A DNA stretch of 64,000 bases from Lachnoanaerobaculum umeaense (GTDB lineage Bacteria; Bacillota; Clostridia; Lachnospirales; Lachnospiraceae): assembly GCF_003589745.1 (NCBI RefSeq), contig NZ_CP032364.1, forward strand, positions 2,170,001 through 2,234,000. Direction: 5' to 3'. Numbering within the stretch: the first letter of the stretch is position 1; every line of letters starts with the position of its first letter. The notes beneath the pieces were generated by a model. That model did not search any database. It saw nothing but the letters and a program-made list of their open reading frames with translations, and was not told the origin of the DNA. Made by a program: the position numbers and the translations under genes. Below are positions 45,370-54,867 of this stretch, in pieces.

Positions 45370-46647
45370 ATGAAAGAGATTGCAAAAAAAGTAAAATCAG
45401 ACAGTTTTATCTTGATGGCAAGCAGCAATGATATAAGAAATAATTGTCTTCAAAATATTATAAAAAATTTGAATAGAGATAGAGAACATATTCTTTTAGA
45501 AAATCAAAAAGATATAGAAAATGCCAAGGCTGAAAATATATCAGCTTCCATACTCTCAAGACTTTTGTTTGACGAGCATAAGCTGGATACTGTTATAGCA
45601 GGTATCAATGATTTGATAAATATGGATGACCCTATAGGTAAGATCACTTTAAAAAGAGAGTTGGATGAGGGACTTATACTTACCAGAACCACAACTCCAA
45701 TAGGTGTTATAGGAGTTATCTTTGAGGCAAGACCTGATGCCTTGGTGCAGATAGCTTCTCTATGTATCAAAAGCGGCAATGCAGCCATACTTAAGGGCGG
45801 TAGCGAGGCAAAACTTACAAATAGAGCATTATTTGAAAGTATCAAAGAAGCTATTTTAGAAGCAAATCTTCCTAAACATATACTTGTTCAACTGGAAGCT
45901 AGAAGTGATGTAGGTGAATTGCTCTCCTGCTCTGAATATGTGGACTTGCTGATACCAAGAGGATCAAACTCCTTTGTAAAATATATTATTGACAATACAA
46001 ATATTTCTGTTATGGGGCATGCTGACGGTGTATGCCATACCTATGTAGATGAAGACTTTGACATCGAAAAATCTGTAAGGATATTAATAGATGCAAAGAC
46101 TCAGTACCCTTCTGCATGTAATACTACTGAGACATTGTTGGTTCATGAAAAGGCTGTTTCGAATCTTTTACCTAAGCTGAATGAAGCTTTTAAAGCAGCA
46201 AGTATTAAGGTATATGCCGATATTGATGTTCTTTCATATTTTGATAATGCTACAGCTGCCAATGATAAGTCTTTTCACACAGAATATCTTGAAAAGACTA
46301 TCAATGTAAAAACTGTAAAGGATATTGATGAAGCTATTGATCATATAAATACCTATGGTTCACATCATACAGATGCCATACTTACAAATATAGATTCAAA
46401 TGCTGATTACTTTATGAGTAGAGTTGACTCTGCAAATGTATATAAAAACTGTTCCACAAGATTTGCTGACGGTTTCAGATATGGTTTTGGAGCTGAAGTA
46501 GGTATAAGTACAGGAAAGCTTCATGCCAGAGGTCCTGTAGGGCTTGAAGGGCTTTGTACCTACAAATACAAGCTTTATGGAAATGGCGATATCGTAGCAG
46601 ACTATGCCGATGGAAATAAAGCATTTCATTTTAGAGACCTTAATTAG
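45370..46647 (+). CDS. proA: Gamma-glutamyl phosphate reductase
   Basis: NADPH-dependent reduction of gamma-glutamyl phosphate to glutamate semialdehyde in proline synthesis. 425 residues, standard length. Motifs: IGVIFEARPDALVQI, LKGGSEA, and the active-site Cys region QYPSACNTTETLLVH; the end GLEGLCTYKYKLYGNG is typical. RBS TAAGGAG precedes the ATG. No proB is adjacent. Confidence 0.96.
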   Translation: MKEIAKKVKSDSFILMASSNDIRNNCLQNIIKNLNRDREHILLENQKDIENAKAENISASILSRLLFDEHKLDTVIAGINDLINMDDPIGKITLKRELDEGLILTRTTTPIGVIGVIFEARPDALVQIASLCIKSGNAAILKGGSEAKLTNRALFESIKEAILEANLPKHILVQLEARSDVGELLSCSEYVDLLIPRGSNSFVKYIIDNTNISVMGHADGVCHTYVDEDFDIEKSVRILIDAKTQYPSACNTTETLLVHEKAVSNLLPKLNEAFKAASIKVYADIDVLSYFDNATAANDKSFHTEYLEKTINVKTVKDIDEAIDHINTYGSHHTDAILTNIDSNADYFMSRVDSANVYKNCSTRFADGFRYGFGAEVGISTGKLHARGPVGLEGLCTYKYKLYGNGDIVADYADGNKAFHFRDLN

Positions 46648-46698
46648 TCCCCAATAAACAAATTCATCATATTAGGATTTTATCAAATTCAAATAAAT

Positions 46699-46734
46699 AA
46701 AGTTGCCAAAACCAATTTAGGATTTGGCAACTTT
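46699..46734. terminator. bidirectional terminator between proA and the wall-binding gene
   Basis: AAAGTTGCCAAA (46699-46710) and TTTGGCAACTTT (46723-46734) are perfect complements with a 12-base loop, A-rich before and T-containing after. It lies between two convergent genes. Confidence 0.75.
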
Positions 46735-46738
46735 AATG

Positions 46739-47935
46739 CTATCTTACCCATGCTCCATTTGCACCAAGTCTAAATGAATCAACTGTAGTATTTGTAGCCA
46801 TATATCCTGAACCAGGGTAGAAATAATACCACTTTCCACTGATCTGTGTCCATTTCTCACACATAGCACCGTTACTGTCAAGGTAATAATACTTTCCGTC
46901 ACTGCTGTGAAGCCATGTATTGCTGAGCATCTTACCTCTTGGAACATCAGCATTTAGATAATACCACTTACCATTTGACTGCTGCCAACCCATTGTCATA
47001 TGACCATACTCATTCATGTAGTAGTATTCTCCATCCACCTTTTGCCAACCTGTGAGCATTCTGCCTGCATCATCAAATAAATACCATTTATCAGAAATAT
47101 ACTCCCAACCACTTGTCTTTAGGCTTCCATCAGGGAATCTAAAATACCAGGTATCACCTGATTTATTCCACCCTACATTGTATCCGGGTTGATTTGTAGA
47201 GTTACTATTATTCTTTGAAACATTTGACTCATCCAGATAAAACTCATCCGAAGTTATCCACTCTGAATTTCTTCCATAGTCATTATCACCTTTGGCCACT
47301 GTTCTTATCTTGAACTTATATGTGCCCTTTTGAGTCATATCATTTTGAAAACTGTAGCTATTTCCCTTATAGTTTTCTACTCTTGTCACCTGTGTACTTC
47401 CACGAAGCAAAATAAGCTCATAATATCCGGATGTAGCAGATGGTTCATCCCACTTAGCATTACCTATACCATTGTCCTTCCACTCTACATCCTCCGGAGC
47501 TTCATATGTTCCCTTTATAGGATTCAACTTGATATTTACTATTAAATCTCCGTTTTTCTTAGATGAAGACAAATACTTTCCGCCATTTACATTTATATTT
47601 GAAGATGAATATGTTCCCTTAAATGAATATTCTCCGCTTGCTTCCAAAGTAAGCTTCATTTTTATCTCATCTCCTATATTAATATAATTTCTTCCACTTG
47701 TAATCTCGGCATCTACTATATTAAACCTGTCGGATGTAGTGTACACATTGATGTCTCCACCTGAATTGCTACCATAATTTACATCAAGAGCATCTGAATT
47801 ATCTCCTATATTCAAGTCTGTATTAACTTTTATACTGACAGTACTTATTGTTTTGTTCGCAGCATAAACAGGCTTTGATAAAAGTGAACATAATAAAACA
47901 GTTCCTAAAATAGCTATTTTTTTAGCTAACCTCAT
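46739..47935 (-). CDS. secreted wall-binding protein with choline-binding-type repeats
   Basis: 398 residues. Signal peptide MRLAKKIAILGTVLLCSLLS ending VYA-A (cut about residue 25). Residues 30-140 are an acidic/Ser-rich beta domain; 145-245 look like a fibronectin-III-type fold (SATSGYYELILLRGSTQV). Residues 260-398 hold at least five cell-wall-binding repeats (SGDTWYFRFPDGSLKTSGW, SDKWYLFDDAGRMLTGW, DGEYYYMNEYGHMTMGW, and more). Binds the cell surface; no enzymatic domain seen. GGAGG lies before the ATG. Confidence 0.85.
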   Translation of the reverse strand: MRLAKKIAILGTVLLCSLLSKPVYAANKTISTVSIKVNTDLNIGDNSDALDVNYGSNSGGDINVYTTSDRFNIVDAEITSGRNYINIGDEIKMKLTLEASGEYSFKGTYSSSNINVNGGKYLSSSKKNGDLIVNIKLNPIKGTYEAPEDVEWKDNGIGNAKWDEPSATSGYYELILLRGSTQVTRVENYKGNSYSFQNDMTQKGTYKFKIRTVAKGDNDYGRNSEWITSDEFYLDESNVSKNNSNSTNQPGYNVGWNKSGDTWYFRFPDGSLKTSGWEYISDKWYLFDDAGRMLTGWQKVDGEYYYMNEYGHMTMGWQQSNGKWYYLNADVPRGKMLSNTWLHSSDGKYYYLDSNGAMCEKWTQISGKWYYFYPGSGYMATNTTVDSFRLGANGAWVR

Positions 47936-48046
47936 ACATTCCTCCTTATTTTATATCATACTTCTTATATGATACCTACTATAAGTATATGTAATTTGAG
48001 TGTCTATGTACAGTTAAACTTTTCTTACTTATTCATATCTTTTAAC

Positions 48047-48619
48047 TCAAATTTTATTCAGAATATATTCAATAAGGTGTTGCTTAAAATAAATTTCCAA
48101 AACAATATCTGATAGAAAGGTAAATAACTCAACATTTTCATTGTTTTTGTCAAAACCGGAAATCTTACCCTTTGTATCTTCCAGCCTTCTTTTCAAATCA
48201 CTGATAATTTCACTTTTTTTATCATCCTCTAAACTAAGTAAAATATCATACAGCTTAGACAATGAACCATCTTTCTTATCAAAGCTCTCATATATACTCA
48301 AGTCACATAGGCTTTTTATATCTGCAAATGAAAGCACATTCTTATAGAAATATATAAGAATCAGCAGCATTACATGGTCCTTTGTATATTTTTTCTTATC
48401 CGAAGGTGGCAGAAGTTTATTCTTTGTATAATTATTTATCATTGTTTTTGTAAGAAGCTTATCTTCCTCCTCTCGTTTAAAACTCTTAAGCTTCTCATCA
48501 ATAAACCCTGTCATCTGATCCATATATAACGAAATATCAGGGATATCATCTGATCTTACAATATCCAATTCCTCCAAATGCTTTATCATATCATTTATGA
48601 TTTCTATATTAGTTTTCAT
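48047..48619 (-). CDS. DUF1836 family protein
   Basis: 190 residues, helical, no signal peptide. LTKTMINNYTKNKLLPPSDK followed by KKYTKDHVMLLILIYFYKNV is the DUF1836 core, which resembles a MerR-like helix-turn-helix; a regulatory role is possible. Monocistronic. Confidence 0.82.
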   Translation of the reverse strand: MKTNIEIINDMIKHLEELDIVRSDDIPDISLYMDQMTGFIDEKLKSFKREEEDKLLTKTMINNYTKNKLLPPSDKKKYTKDHVMLLILIYFYKNVLSFADIKSLCDLSIYESFDKKDGSLSKLYDILLSLEDDKKSEIISDLKRRLEDTKGKISGFDKNNENVELFTFLSDIVLEIYFKQHLIEYILNKI

Positions 48620-48738
48620 AACATTAGTATATAGTATTAAAAACTAGATATCAAGCAAAATCAAAGAGTGCTTTCAGGAAATGAAATTCGTAAGTAAGTG
48701 TAGTTTTATTCAAAAATTAACAGCATTATAAAAAACAG

Positions 48739-48790
48739 AATATCCTGACAAAACCACAAAGCTGAAACACCTTGTATTTTTCAGGATATT
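48739..48790 (-). terminator. terminator after the small membrane gene
   Basis: AATATCCTGA (48739-48748) pairs perfectly with TCAGGATATT (48781-48790) around a 32-base loop. Both sides carry T-rich or A-rich runs (minus strand: CTG then six Ts), so it may serve the minus-strand gene at 48880. Confidence 0.6.
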
Positions 48791-48879
48791 TTTCTTCTGT
48801 TTTGTAGTAAATAAAATAATTTATTTTACGACAGCCACTCTATTCTGATTCAATAAAATTAAGTAACTACTAAAACATA

Positions 48880-49128
48880 TTATATTTCTTTTAAAAGCAA
48901 AATACTTTTTGTCAATGCAACTAATGATATAATGAAACTTACAATACTTAAACAAAATAATACCGGCTCACCTACAATAGAAACATTTGTTATATAATTC
49001 ATATTACTCATTATTAAAATTGTTAATGATCGCAAAAGGAAATTTGCACTTAACAATATAACTGCACCCAAGAAAAATATTGCAAATATTACAAGTCCAA
49101 GCACTATCTTAAACTTATTTCTCTCCAT
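48880..49128 (-). CDS. small membrane protein, two or more helices
   Basis: 82 residues with hydrophobic segments at about 8-34 and 50-78, and a basic N-terminus. No family recognised. It follows the small secreted protein gene by about 55 bases and may be co-transcribed. Confidence 0.5.
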   Translation of the reverse strand: MERNKFKIVLGLVIFAIFFLGAVILLSANFLLRSLTILIMSNMNYITNVSIVGEPVLFCLSIVSFIISLVALTKSILLLKEI

Positions 49129-49184
49129 ACATACGCTCCATCTGTCACCATAAATGACCTATCCCCAAGCCTCATATATACCGT

Positions 49185-49496
49185 TTAATGAAATGGACCA
49201 TATGGTTCTATTTCAGGATCTACATCTATCTCAGGAAGTTCAAATGATTTATCAACCTTTTCCAGTTCATTAAGCTCTTCTAAAATTTTATCAGATTGCT
49301 GCATGATTTGCGTATATACTTTCTTAGCATCATCACCGGAATAATAATAAAGTTTACCATTACCATCCGGAACAGCCACCATGACAACTTCACCTAATTC
49401 TTCATCTATTTCGCCGGCATAAACACTTAATCCTGATACTTCATTTACAAATAACAACGACAACAACAATAATAAAGCACAAATTATCTTTTTCAT
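49185..49496 (-). CDS. small secreted acidic protein
   Basis: 103 residues. Signal peptide MKKIICALLLLLSLLFVNEV, likely cut near VYA (residue 27). The mature part is acidic (EIDEELGE, LPEIDVDPEIEP) and ends GPFH, with a DGNGKLYYYSGDDAKKVY segment like a wall-binding strand pair. No family recognised. ATG preceded by AAAAGGTA. Confidence 0.5.
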   Translation of the reverse strand: MKKIICALLLLLSLLFVNEVSGLSVYAGEIDEELGEVVMVAVPDGNGKLYYYSGDDAKKVYTQIMQQSDKILEELNELEKVDKSFELPEIDVDPEIEPYGPFH

Positions 49497-49816
49497 TCTA
49501 TTACCTTTTTAATATTAAACATAAACACCGCTAAACGTTATAATGACAACATTCTTATTATATCTCCGTTTTTATACCTTTGAGGATTTATAGATTGCAT
49601 AGCCTCCCTCATTTTAATATTATATTAAGCATTTTTATTATTGTTTAAAATAGTTTTCTCAACTCTTATTCTATTTATGTTAATAAAATAGCACTTTTTC
49701 TTATAAATGTAAATCAACTATTTATAATAACTTTTATTATGCGTTATGCATAATTTTTACCGTTTTATATCTAATACAATGATATTCTATATACGAAATA
49801 CAAGTTTTATATATTC
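49497..49816. other. AT-rich intergenic stretch
   Basis: No open frame of note. AT-rich, with a short palindromic ATTATGCGTTATGCATAAT-like segment near 49736-49753. Presumed to hold the promoter of the small secreted protein gene. Confidence 0.45.
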
Positions 49817-49869
49817 AAAAAAGAAGCAATATGATGGTGTTTTTATAAACTACCATAAATTGCTTCTTT
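49817..49869 (-). terminator. terminator of the apgM/ABC gene cluster
   Basis: On the minus strand AAGAAGCAAT/ATTGCTTCTT plus an inner ATGGT/ACCAT pairing form a long stem, followed by six Ts. It lies about 85 bases past the apgM stop. Confidence 0.75.
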
Positions 49870-49952
49870 GTGAAATAATTAGAAAACAAGTACTGTGAAA
49901 TTATTAATTGATTACCTTAATAATAAATTTAAAATATTGCTTTATACCTAGC

Positions 49953-51164
49953 TTACAATTTATTATTGATAAACTTCTCTAAAAGCGTATATCCGTCCTC
50001 TATAAATATTCCGGATTCTATTGCATTCTTTTCTGTATAAGGTATTGCAATATCCCTCTCATCATTTGACCTATATATCTTAAAAGGAACCGGATCTGAG
50101 GAATGGGTTTTGGTCTCAATAGGTGTTGGATGATCCGGCATTATAAGCATGGCAAAGTCTTCATTTGCTTCTCTAAGTGCCTCACAAAGAGGTCCTACAA
50201 CTCTTTCATCTATTCGCTCTACCGCTAATATCTTGCCTTCAGTATCTCCATGATGCCCACACTCATCCGGTCCTTCAAGATGAATATACAAGAAATCATT
50301 TCCATCCTCAAGCAAGATCTTTTTTGCAGCTGCCAGTTTTCCCTCATAGTTAGTATCCACTGTACCTGTTGCACCTTCTACATCAATGCTCTCCATTCCT
50401 GCACTGATACCGATACCCTTTATAAGGTCCACTGCTGAGATAACAGCACCCTTAAGTCCATTTTTCTTTTCAAAGTTTTCTACATTCGGCTTGGTACCCT
50501 CACCCCAAAGCCATATAGAGTTTGCAGGGTTTTTACCCTCAGCTTTTCTCTTTAAATTAACAGGATGATTCTTTAAAATACTATAGCTTCTTTCCATAAG
50601 AGATAAAATCTTATCGTTTTTTGGCAAGTATTCAACAATCGCTCTGTCTGATATATCATGTGGTGGCGTCAGATCAAGTCCGGTCTTTCCATTATCCCAT
50701 ATCAGACAATGTCTGTATGATATTCCCGGATAAAACTTAAATTCATCATCTCCAAGCTCTTTTTCTACTGCTTCTATAAGTTCTCTTGCCTCCTCAGTAG
50801 ATATTTCACCTGCTGAATAGTCAAGCATTGTTCTTTCCTTTGAATCAGCTTCATCTGAGAGAGTAACAAGATTGCATCTTATTGCCACATCTGTTGCTTT
50901 CATATTTATACCTATACTTACAGCTTCAAGTGGTGACCTACCTGTATAGCACTCCAGCGGATTATATCCCATTACTGCCAAGTTTGCCACATCACTTCCC
51001 GGCTTTAACTCCTTCGGCACTGTTCTTGCCATACCAAGTACACCTTTAAAACCATCAATATTCGGCTTTTTAGCCACATCAAGTATGGTCTTATTCCCAA
51101 GCTCCGGAATATCTTTGTCTGCCATACCGTCTCCAAGTATAACTATGTATTTCATTTTATCCAC
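49953..51164 (-). CDS. apgM: Cofactor-independent phosphoglycerate mutase, archaeal type
   Basis: 403 residues, alkaline-phosphatase superfamily. Metal-site motifs: ILGDGMAD at the N-terminus (Asp), GSDVANLAVMGYNP (nucleophile Ser), DECGHHGD (metal-binding Asp and His cluster) and MPDHPTPIETKTHS. Interconverts 2- and 3-phosphoglycerate; some bacterial members near threonine genes have been proposed as homoserine kinases, but no threonine gene is here. It lies eight bases after an amino acid ABC operon and is probably co-transcribed. Confidence 0.88.
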   Translation of the reverse strand: MDKMKYIVILGDGMADKDIPELGNKTILDVAKKPNIDGFKGVLGMARTVPKELKPGSDVANLAVMGYNPLECYTGRSPLEAVSIGINMKATDVAIRCNLVTLSDEADSKERTMLDYSAGEISTEEARELIEAVEKELGDDEFKFYPGISYRHCLIWDNGKTGLDLTPPHDISDRAIVEYLPKNDKILSLMERSYSILKNHPVNLKRKAEGKNPANSIWLWGEGTKPNVENFEKKNGLKGAVISAVDLIKGIGISAGMESIDVEGATGTVDTNYEGKLAAAKKILLEDGNDFLYIHLEGPDECGHHGDTEGKILAVERIDERVVGPLCEALREANEDFAMLIMPDHPTPIETKTHSSDPVPFKIYRSNDERDIAIPYTEKNAIESGIFIEDGYTLLEKFINNKL

Positions 51165-51172
51165 CTTTTTGT

Positions 51173-51928
51173 TTATTTGCTCAATGCACCTATGAAGTTC
51201 TTTGTTCTTTCATTGTTTGATGCAAAAACCTCTTCAGGAGTACCATATTCCACTATTATTCCATCAGACATAAATATTACCTTATCTGATATTTCTCTCG
51301 CAAATGCCATTTCATGTGTGACGATCACCATTGCGATCTTTAGATCTGATAAAGACTTTATAACTCTAAGCACCTCACCTGTAAGTTCCGGATCAAGTGC
51401 TGATGTAGGCTCGTCAAAAAACAGTATCTTAGGATTGAGTGCCAAGGCTCTTGCAATAGCCACTCTCTGTGATTGCCCTCCTGAGAGCTGATAAGGATAT
51501 GCTCCTGCTCTATCCTCAAGTCCCATCTTTTTCAATAAGGCAAAGGCCTCTTCCTTCACACTCTCCTTATCTCTTTTTTGTACTCTTATGGGGGCATCAC
51601 AAATATTTTGCAATACATTCATATGAGGAAACAAATTAAAGTTTTGGAAAACAAGGCCAAAGTATTCTGAAATCTTTCTAAGCTTGGTCTGGCTCTCATA
51701 AACCGATTTGCCGTCAACACTCTTACATACCGCATTCCCACCATAGTCCAGTTCTCCGTCATCCATATCTTCCAACAATGTAGCACATCTTAAAAGTGTG
51801 GATTTTCCTGAGCCTGACGGACCTATAATACTTAAGATCTCACCTTCATTTACTTCAAGTGAAATACCCTTTAAAATCTCTACTCCATCAAAGGATTTTT
51901 TTACTGATTTCATACTTAATAATGACAT
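51173..51928 (-). CDS. polar amino acid ABC transporter ATPase
   Basis: About 251 residues. Walker A GPSGSGKST, Q-loop FQNFNLFPHM, signature LSGGQSQRVAIARAL, Walker B KILFFDEPTSALDP, His switch VTHEM. GlnQ/ArtM type. ATG 51928 follows AGGTGA; a GTG two codons earlier is possible. Acts with the permease and the binding proteins encoded upstream. Confidence 0.94.
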   Translation of the reverse strand: MSLLSMKSVKKSFDGVEILKGISLEVNEGEILSIIGPSGSGKSTLLRCATLLEDMDDGELDYGGNAVCKSVDGKSVYESQTKLRKISEYFGLVFQNFNLFPHMNVLQNICDAPIRVQKRDKESVKEEAFALLKKMGLEDRAGAYPYQLSGGQSQRVAIARALALNPKILFFDEPTSALDPELTGEVLRVIKSLSDLKIAMVIVTHEMAFAREISDKVIFMSDGIIVEYGTPEEVFASNNERTKNFIGALSK

Positions 51929-51934
51929 AATCAC

Positions 51935-52585
51935 CTACTTGTAATATTCTAATTTCTTCTCAACAAATTCCATCAAAAACGCTACTATCGCATTAAATAT
52001 ATAGTAAAACAATGCTGCACATACAAATGGCAATACACTGGTTGTACTGCTTGCAAGTGCTTTTGCCATAGTAAACATCTCCGCCACACTTATTGTAAAT
52101 GCCAAAGATGTATCCTTTACTAAGGTTATCACCTCATTTGTTATAGATGGTAAGATTCTCTTTATCACCTGTGGTAGTATTATCACAAAGAAAGTCTGTG
52201 ATTTACTATATCCCAATATTTTTGCAGCTTCATACTGTCCACTTGGCATAGACTGGATTCCACTTCTATATATCTCTGCAAAATATGCTGCATAGTTTAC
52301 CACAAAACCTATGATAGTAGCCACTATTCTATAGCTGCCTGAGATAGATACTCCAAAAATATAATAAGGTCCGAAGTACACTACCATAAGTTGCAACATA
52401 AGCGGAGTTCCACGCATTATAGAAATATAAATCTTACATATATAAGAAATTATTTTGATCTTACTCATTCTTCCAAATGAAACCAATAATCCAAGTGGAA
52501 GTGAAAGTAATAATGTTATCAGGAATATCTGTATACTTACCAACATCCCCGGAATAAGCTTCAATGCAATATCAAGAATATTCAT
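51935..52585 (-). CDS. polar amino acid ABC transporter permease
   Basis: 216-residue HisM/GlnP-type permease with five hydrophobic helices and the ATPase-contact loop GQYEAAKILGYSKSQTFFVI. MRGTPLMLQLMVVYFG is the typical family segment. As the only permease here, it would form a homodimer. Confidence 0.94.
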   Translation of the reverse strand: MNILDIALKLIPGMLVSIQIFLITLLLSLPLGLLVSFGRMSKIKIISYICKIYISIMRGTPLMLQLMVVYFGPYYIFGVSISGSYRIVATIIGFVVNYAAYFAEIYRSGIQSMPSGQYEAAKILGYSKSQTFFVIILPQVIKRILPSITNEVITLVKDTSLAFTISVAEMFTMAKALASSTTSVLPFVCAALFYYIFNAIVAFLMEFVEKKLEYYK

Positions 52586-52705
52586 AAAATCTCCAATCAG
52601 TGTAAATATCTTACTATTTTATCCTTTATTTTGCAATCCTACTATAAGCTATTTATTAAACTTTGCAGGATTGTAAAATAAAAGTCTTATATATATAAGA
52701 AAATT

Positions 52706-52732
52706 GAAAACGCCGGCAGCTATCTGTCGGCG
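52706..52732 (-). terminator. hairpin between binding-protein and permease genes
   Basis: CGCCGGCAG (52711-52719) and CTGTCGGCG (52724-52732) form a stem of nine pairs with one G-T, with TTTTC following on the minus strand. The short T run suggests partial termination, giving more binding protein than membrane subunits. Confidence 0.75.
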
Positions 52733-52740
52733 TACTATCA

Positions 52741-53592
52741 TTACTCTAAAGTGGTAACATCCTTACCAAACCATTTTTCTGAAATAGTTTTCATAGTTCC
52801 ATCTGCTTTCATCTCATCAAGTGCCTTTTGTACTTCATCTCTTAAAGCTTCATTTCCAAGCTTAAAGCCTATACCATATTCTTCGCTTGAAAGAGGTGTA
52901 TCAAGTACTGTAAATCCATTTCCGCCTCTCTTTGTGATCTGATAGTTTGCTACTACACTGTCCATAGCTATAGCATCTACTCCACCCATCTCAAGATCCA
53001 TAAAGCCTGTATTATAATCTGCTACTGTCTGTAATTTACCAAAGGTATCTGCCAACTCTTTATTTTCTTTTAATGCAGCCTCTGCTGATGAATCTACCTG
53101 AACCTCTACAGTCTTTCCTGCTAAATCCTCTAATGATTCAATACTTGAATCTGACTTTACTACAAAAACCTGGTCATTCTTCATATATGGCTTTGACCAT
53201 GTGTACTTATCTTCTCTACCCTGAATACTGAATCCGTTCCAGATACAATCAATAGTACCTGATGTAAGTTCCATATCCTTTGCATCCCAAGCTATTGGCT
53301 GATACTTCACTTCCTTGCCGATTCTCTTTGCAACCTCTGTTGCCAACTCAAGGTCAAAACCTGTGAACTCTCCATCTTCTCCTACAAATCCCATAGGTGG
53401 GAAGTCCTGATCAAATCCCACTGTAAATGTAGTCTTGCTGTCTGTTTCTGATGCTGTAGTAGTTTCTTCTGTAGCCTTGCTCTCAACTACACTTGTCTCA
53501 GCAGAAGCTGATGAACTTTCTGTAGTCTTTGCTGATGAACAACCTGCCAACATAAATGCTGCTAAAACTCCTAATAAATAAATTTTTTTCAT
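52741..53592 (-). CDS. polar amino acid-binding lipoprotein 1
   Basis: 283 residues. Signal with lipobox MLAGCSS (Cys 18), Ser/Thr/Glu linker, then an SBP_bac_3 domain: FTVGFDQDFPPMGFVGEDGE, FDLELATEVAKRIG, DCIWNGFSI, YNTGFMDLEMGGVDAIAMDS, and the closing ISEKWFGKD. Very similar to the neighbour at 53740 over its length. Has its own promoter. Substrate cannot be told (cystine, arginine or glutamine type). Confidence 0.92.
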   Translation of the reverse strand: MKKIYLLGVLAAFMLAGCSSAKTTESSSASAETSVVESKATEETTTASETDSKTTFTVGFDQDFPPMGFVGEDGEFTGFDLELATEVAKRIGKEVKYQPIAWDAKDMELTSGTIDCIWNGFSIQGREDKYTWSKPYMKNDQVFVVKSDSSIESLEDLAGKTVEVQVDSSAEAALKENKELADTFGKLQTVADYNTGFMDLEMGGVDAIAMDSVVANYQITKRGGNGFTVLDTPLSSEEYGIGFKLGNEALRDEVQKALDEMKADGTMKTISEKWFGKDVTTLE

Positions 53593-53635
53593 AAATACAC
53601 CTCTTAACTTTCTTTTATTCCCCTTGTGCTTTCTT

Positions 53636-53664
53636 ATGGTAGCACACTAAAGTATTTCTGTCAA
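53636..53664 (-). promoter_or_regulatory. promoter of binding-protein gene 1
   Basis: TTGACA (53659-53664), 17-base spacer, TACCAT (53636-53641). The spacer and flanks are nearly the same as in the promoter of the second copy, showing that the duplication included the promoter. Confidence 0.7.
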
Positions 53665-53739
53665 CACTTTATTTAATTAAAGTAATAAAGTTTTTTGATT
53701 TCTAACTAGCCAAATATATTACATAAATACAATCTCTCA

Positions 53740-54588
53740 TTACTCCAATATAGTAACATCCTTGCCAAACCATTTTTCTGAAATAGTTTTCAAAGTTCCA
53801 TCATCCTTCATCTCATCTAAAGCCTTTTGTACTTCATCTCTTAAAGCTTCATTACCTAGTTTAAATCCTACAGCATACTCCTCACTTGAAAGTGGAGTAT
53901 CAAGTACTTTAAAGTCTTCTGCATCTCTCTTGGTAATCTGATAATTAGCTACGACACTGTTCATAGCCAGGGCATCCACGCCACCCATCTCAAGATCCAT
54001 AAAGCCTGTATTAAAATCTGCCACTGTTTGCAATTTGCCAAATGTATCTGAAAGTTTTGTATTCTCTTTCAATACAGCTTCTGCTGAAGAATCTATCTGC
54101 ACCTCTACAGTTTTTCCTGCTAGATCATCAAATGAATTGATGTCCGAATCTGATCTTACTACAAATACCTGATCATTTTTCATATATGGCTTTGTCCATG
54201 TGTACTTATCTTCTCTATTCTGTGTACTGAATCCATTCCAGATGCAGTCAATAGTACCGGACGAAAGCTCCATATCTTTTGCATCCCACGCTATCGGCTG
54301 ATACTTTATCTCTTTCCCCAATCTTCGTGCAACCTCGGCAGCCAAATCCAAGTCAAAACCTGTGAACTCTCCATCATATCCAACAAATCCCATAGGAGGA
54401 AAATCTTGATCAAATCCAACTGTAAAAGTTGTTTTGCTGTCTGAACTTGCCGCTTTAGTAGTTTCCTCTGTCACCTTGCTCTCTACTGTGGTTGTCTCAG
54501 ATGCTGCTGTGCTTTCAGAAGTCTTAGCTGATGAACAGCCTGCTAACATAAATGCTGCCAACATTCCAAGCAAATAAATTTTTTTCAT
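53740..54588 (-). CDS. polar amino acid-binding lipoprotein 2
   Basis: 282 residues; tandem paralogue of the gene at 52741 with the same lipobox MLAGCSS and the same blocks (VGFDQDFPPMGFVGYDGE, DCIWNGFSTQNREDKYTW, NTGFMDLEMGGVDALAMNS). Differences cluster in the linker and at scattered surface positions, so ligand range may differ slightly. Both likely serve the single permease/ATPase pair downstream. Confidence 0.92.
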   Translation of the reverse strand: MKKIYLLGMLAAFMLAGCSSAKTSESTAASETTTVESKVTEETTKAASSDSKTTFTVGFDQDFPPMGFVGYDGEFTGFDLDLAAEVARRLGKEIKYQPIAWDAKDMELSSGTIDCIWNGFSTQNREDKYTWTKPYMKNDQVFVVRSDSDINSFDDLAGKTVEVQIDSSAEAVLKENTKLSDTFGKLQTVADFNTGFMDLEMGGVDALAMNSVVANYQITKRDAEDFKVLDTPLSSEEYAVGFKLGNEALRDEVQKALDEMKDDGTLKTISEKWFGKDVTILE

Positions 54589-54632
54589 AAATACACCTCA
54601 TAACTTTCTTTTGCTTTCCTTAATACTTTCTT

Positions 54633-54661
54633 ATGGTAGCACGCTAAAGTATTTCTGTCAA
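54633..54661 (-). promoter_or_regulatory. promoter of binding-protein gene 2
   Basis: TTGACA (54656-54661), 17-base spacer, TACCAT (54633-54638), a close copy of the promoter at 53636-53664. Confidence 0.7.
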
Positions 54662-54867
54662 CGCTTTGTTTCTCTACTTTGCTAAAGTATTTAATTATCT
54701 CTAAAATCAACAAAAAGAGCTACCATACCAATAAAATTATATAAGATATATCGATTACATCTTATATTTAGTACAATAGCTCTCATAAAATAATTTATTA
54801 TCTCTTTCCAAAATGCATTACTGACATCAGATTGATATATCATATGAAACTTTAATTTGTGGTACTC

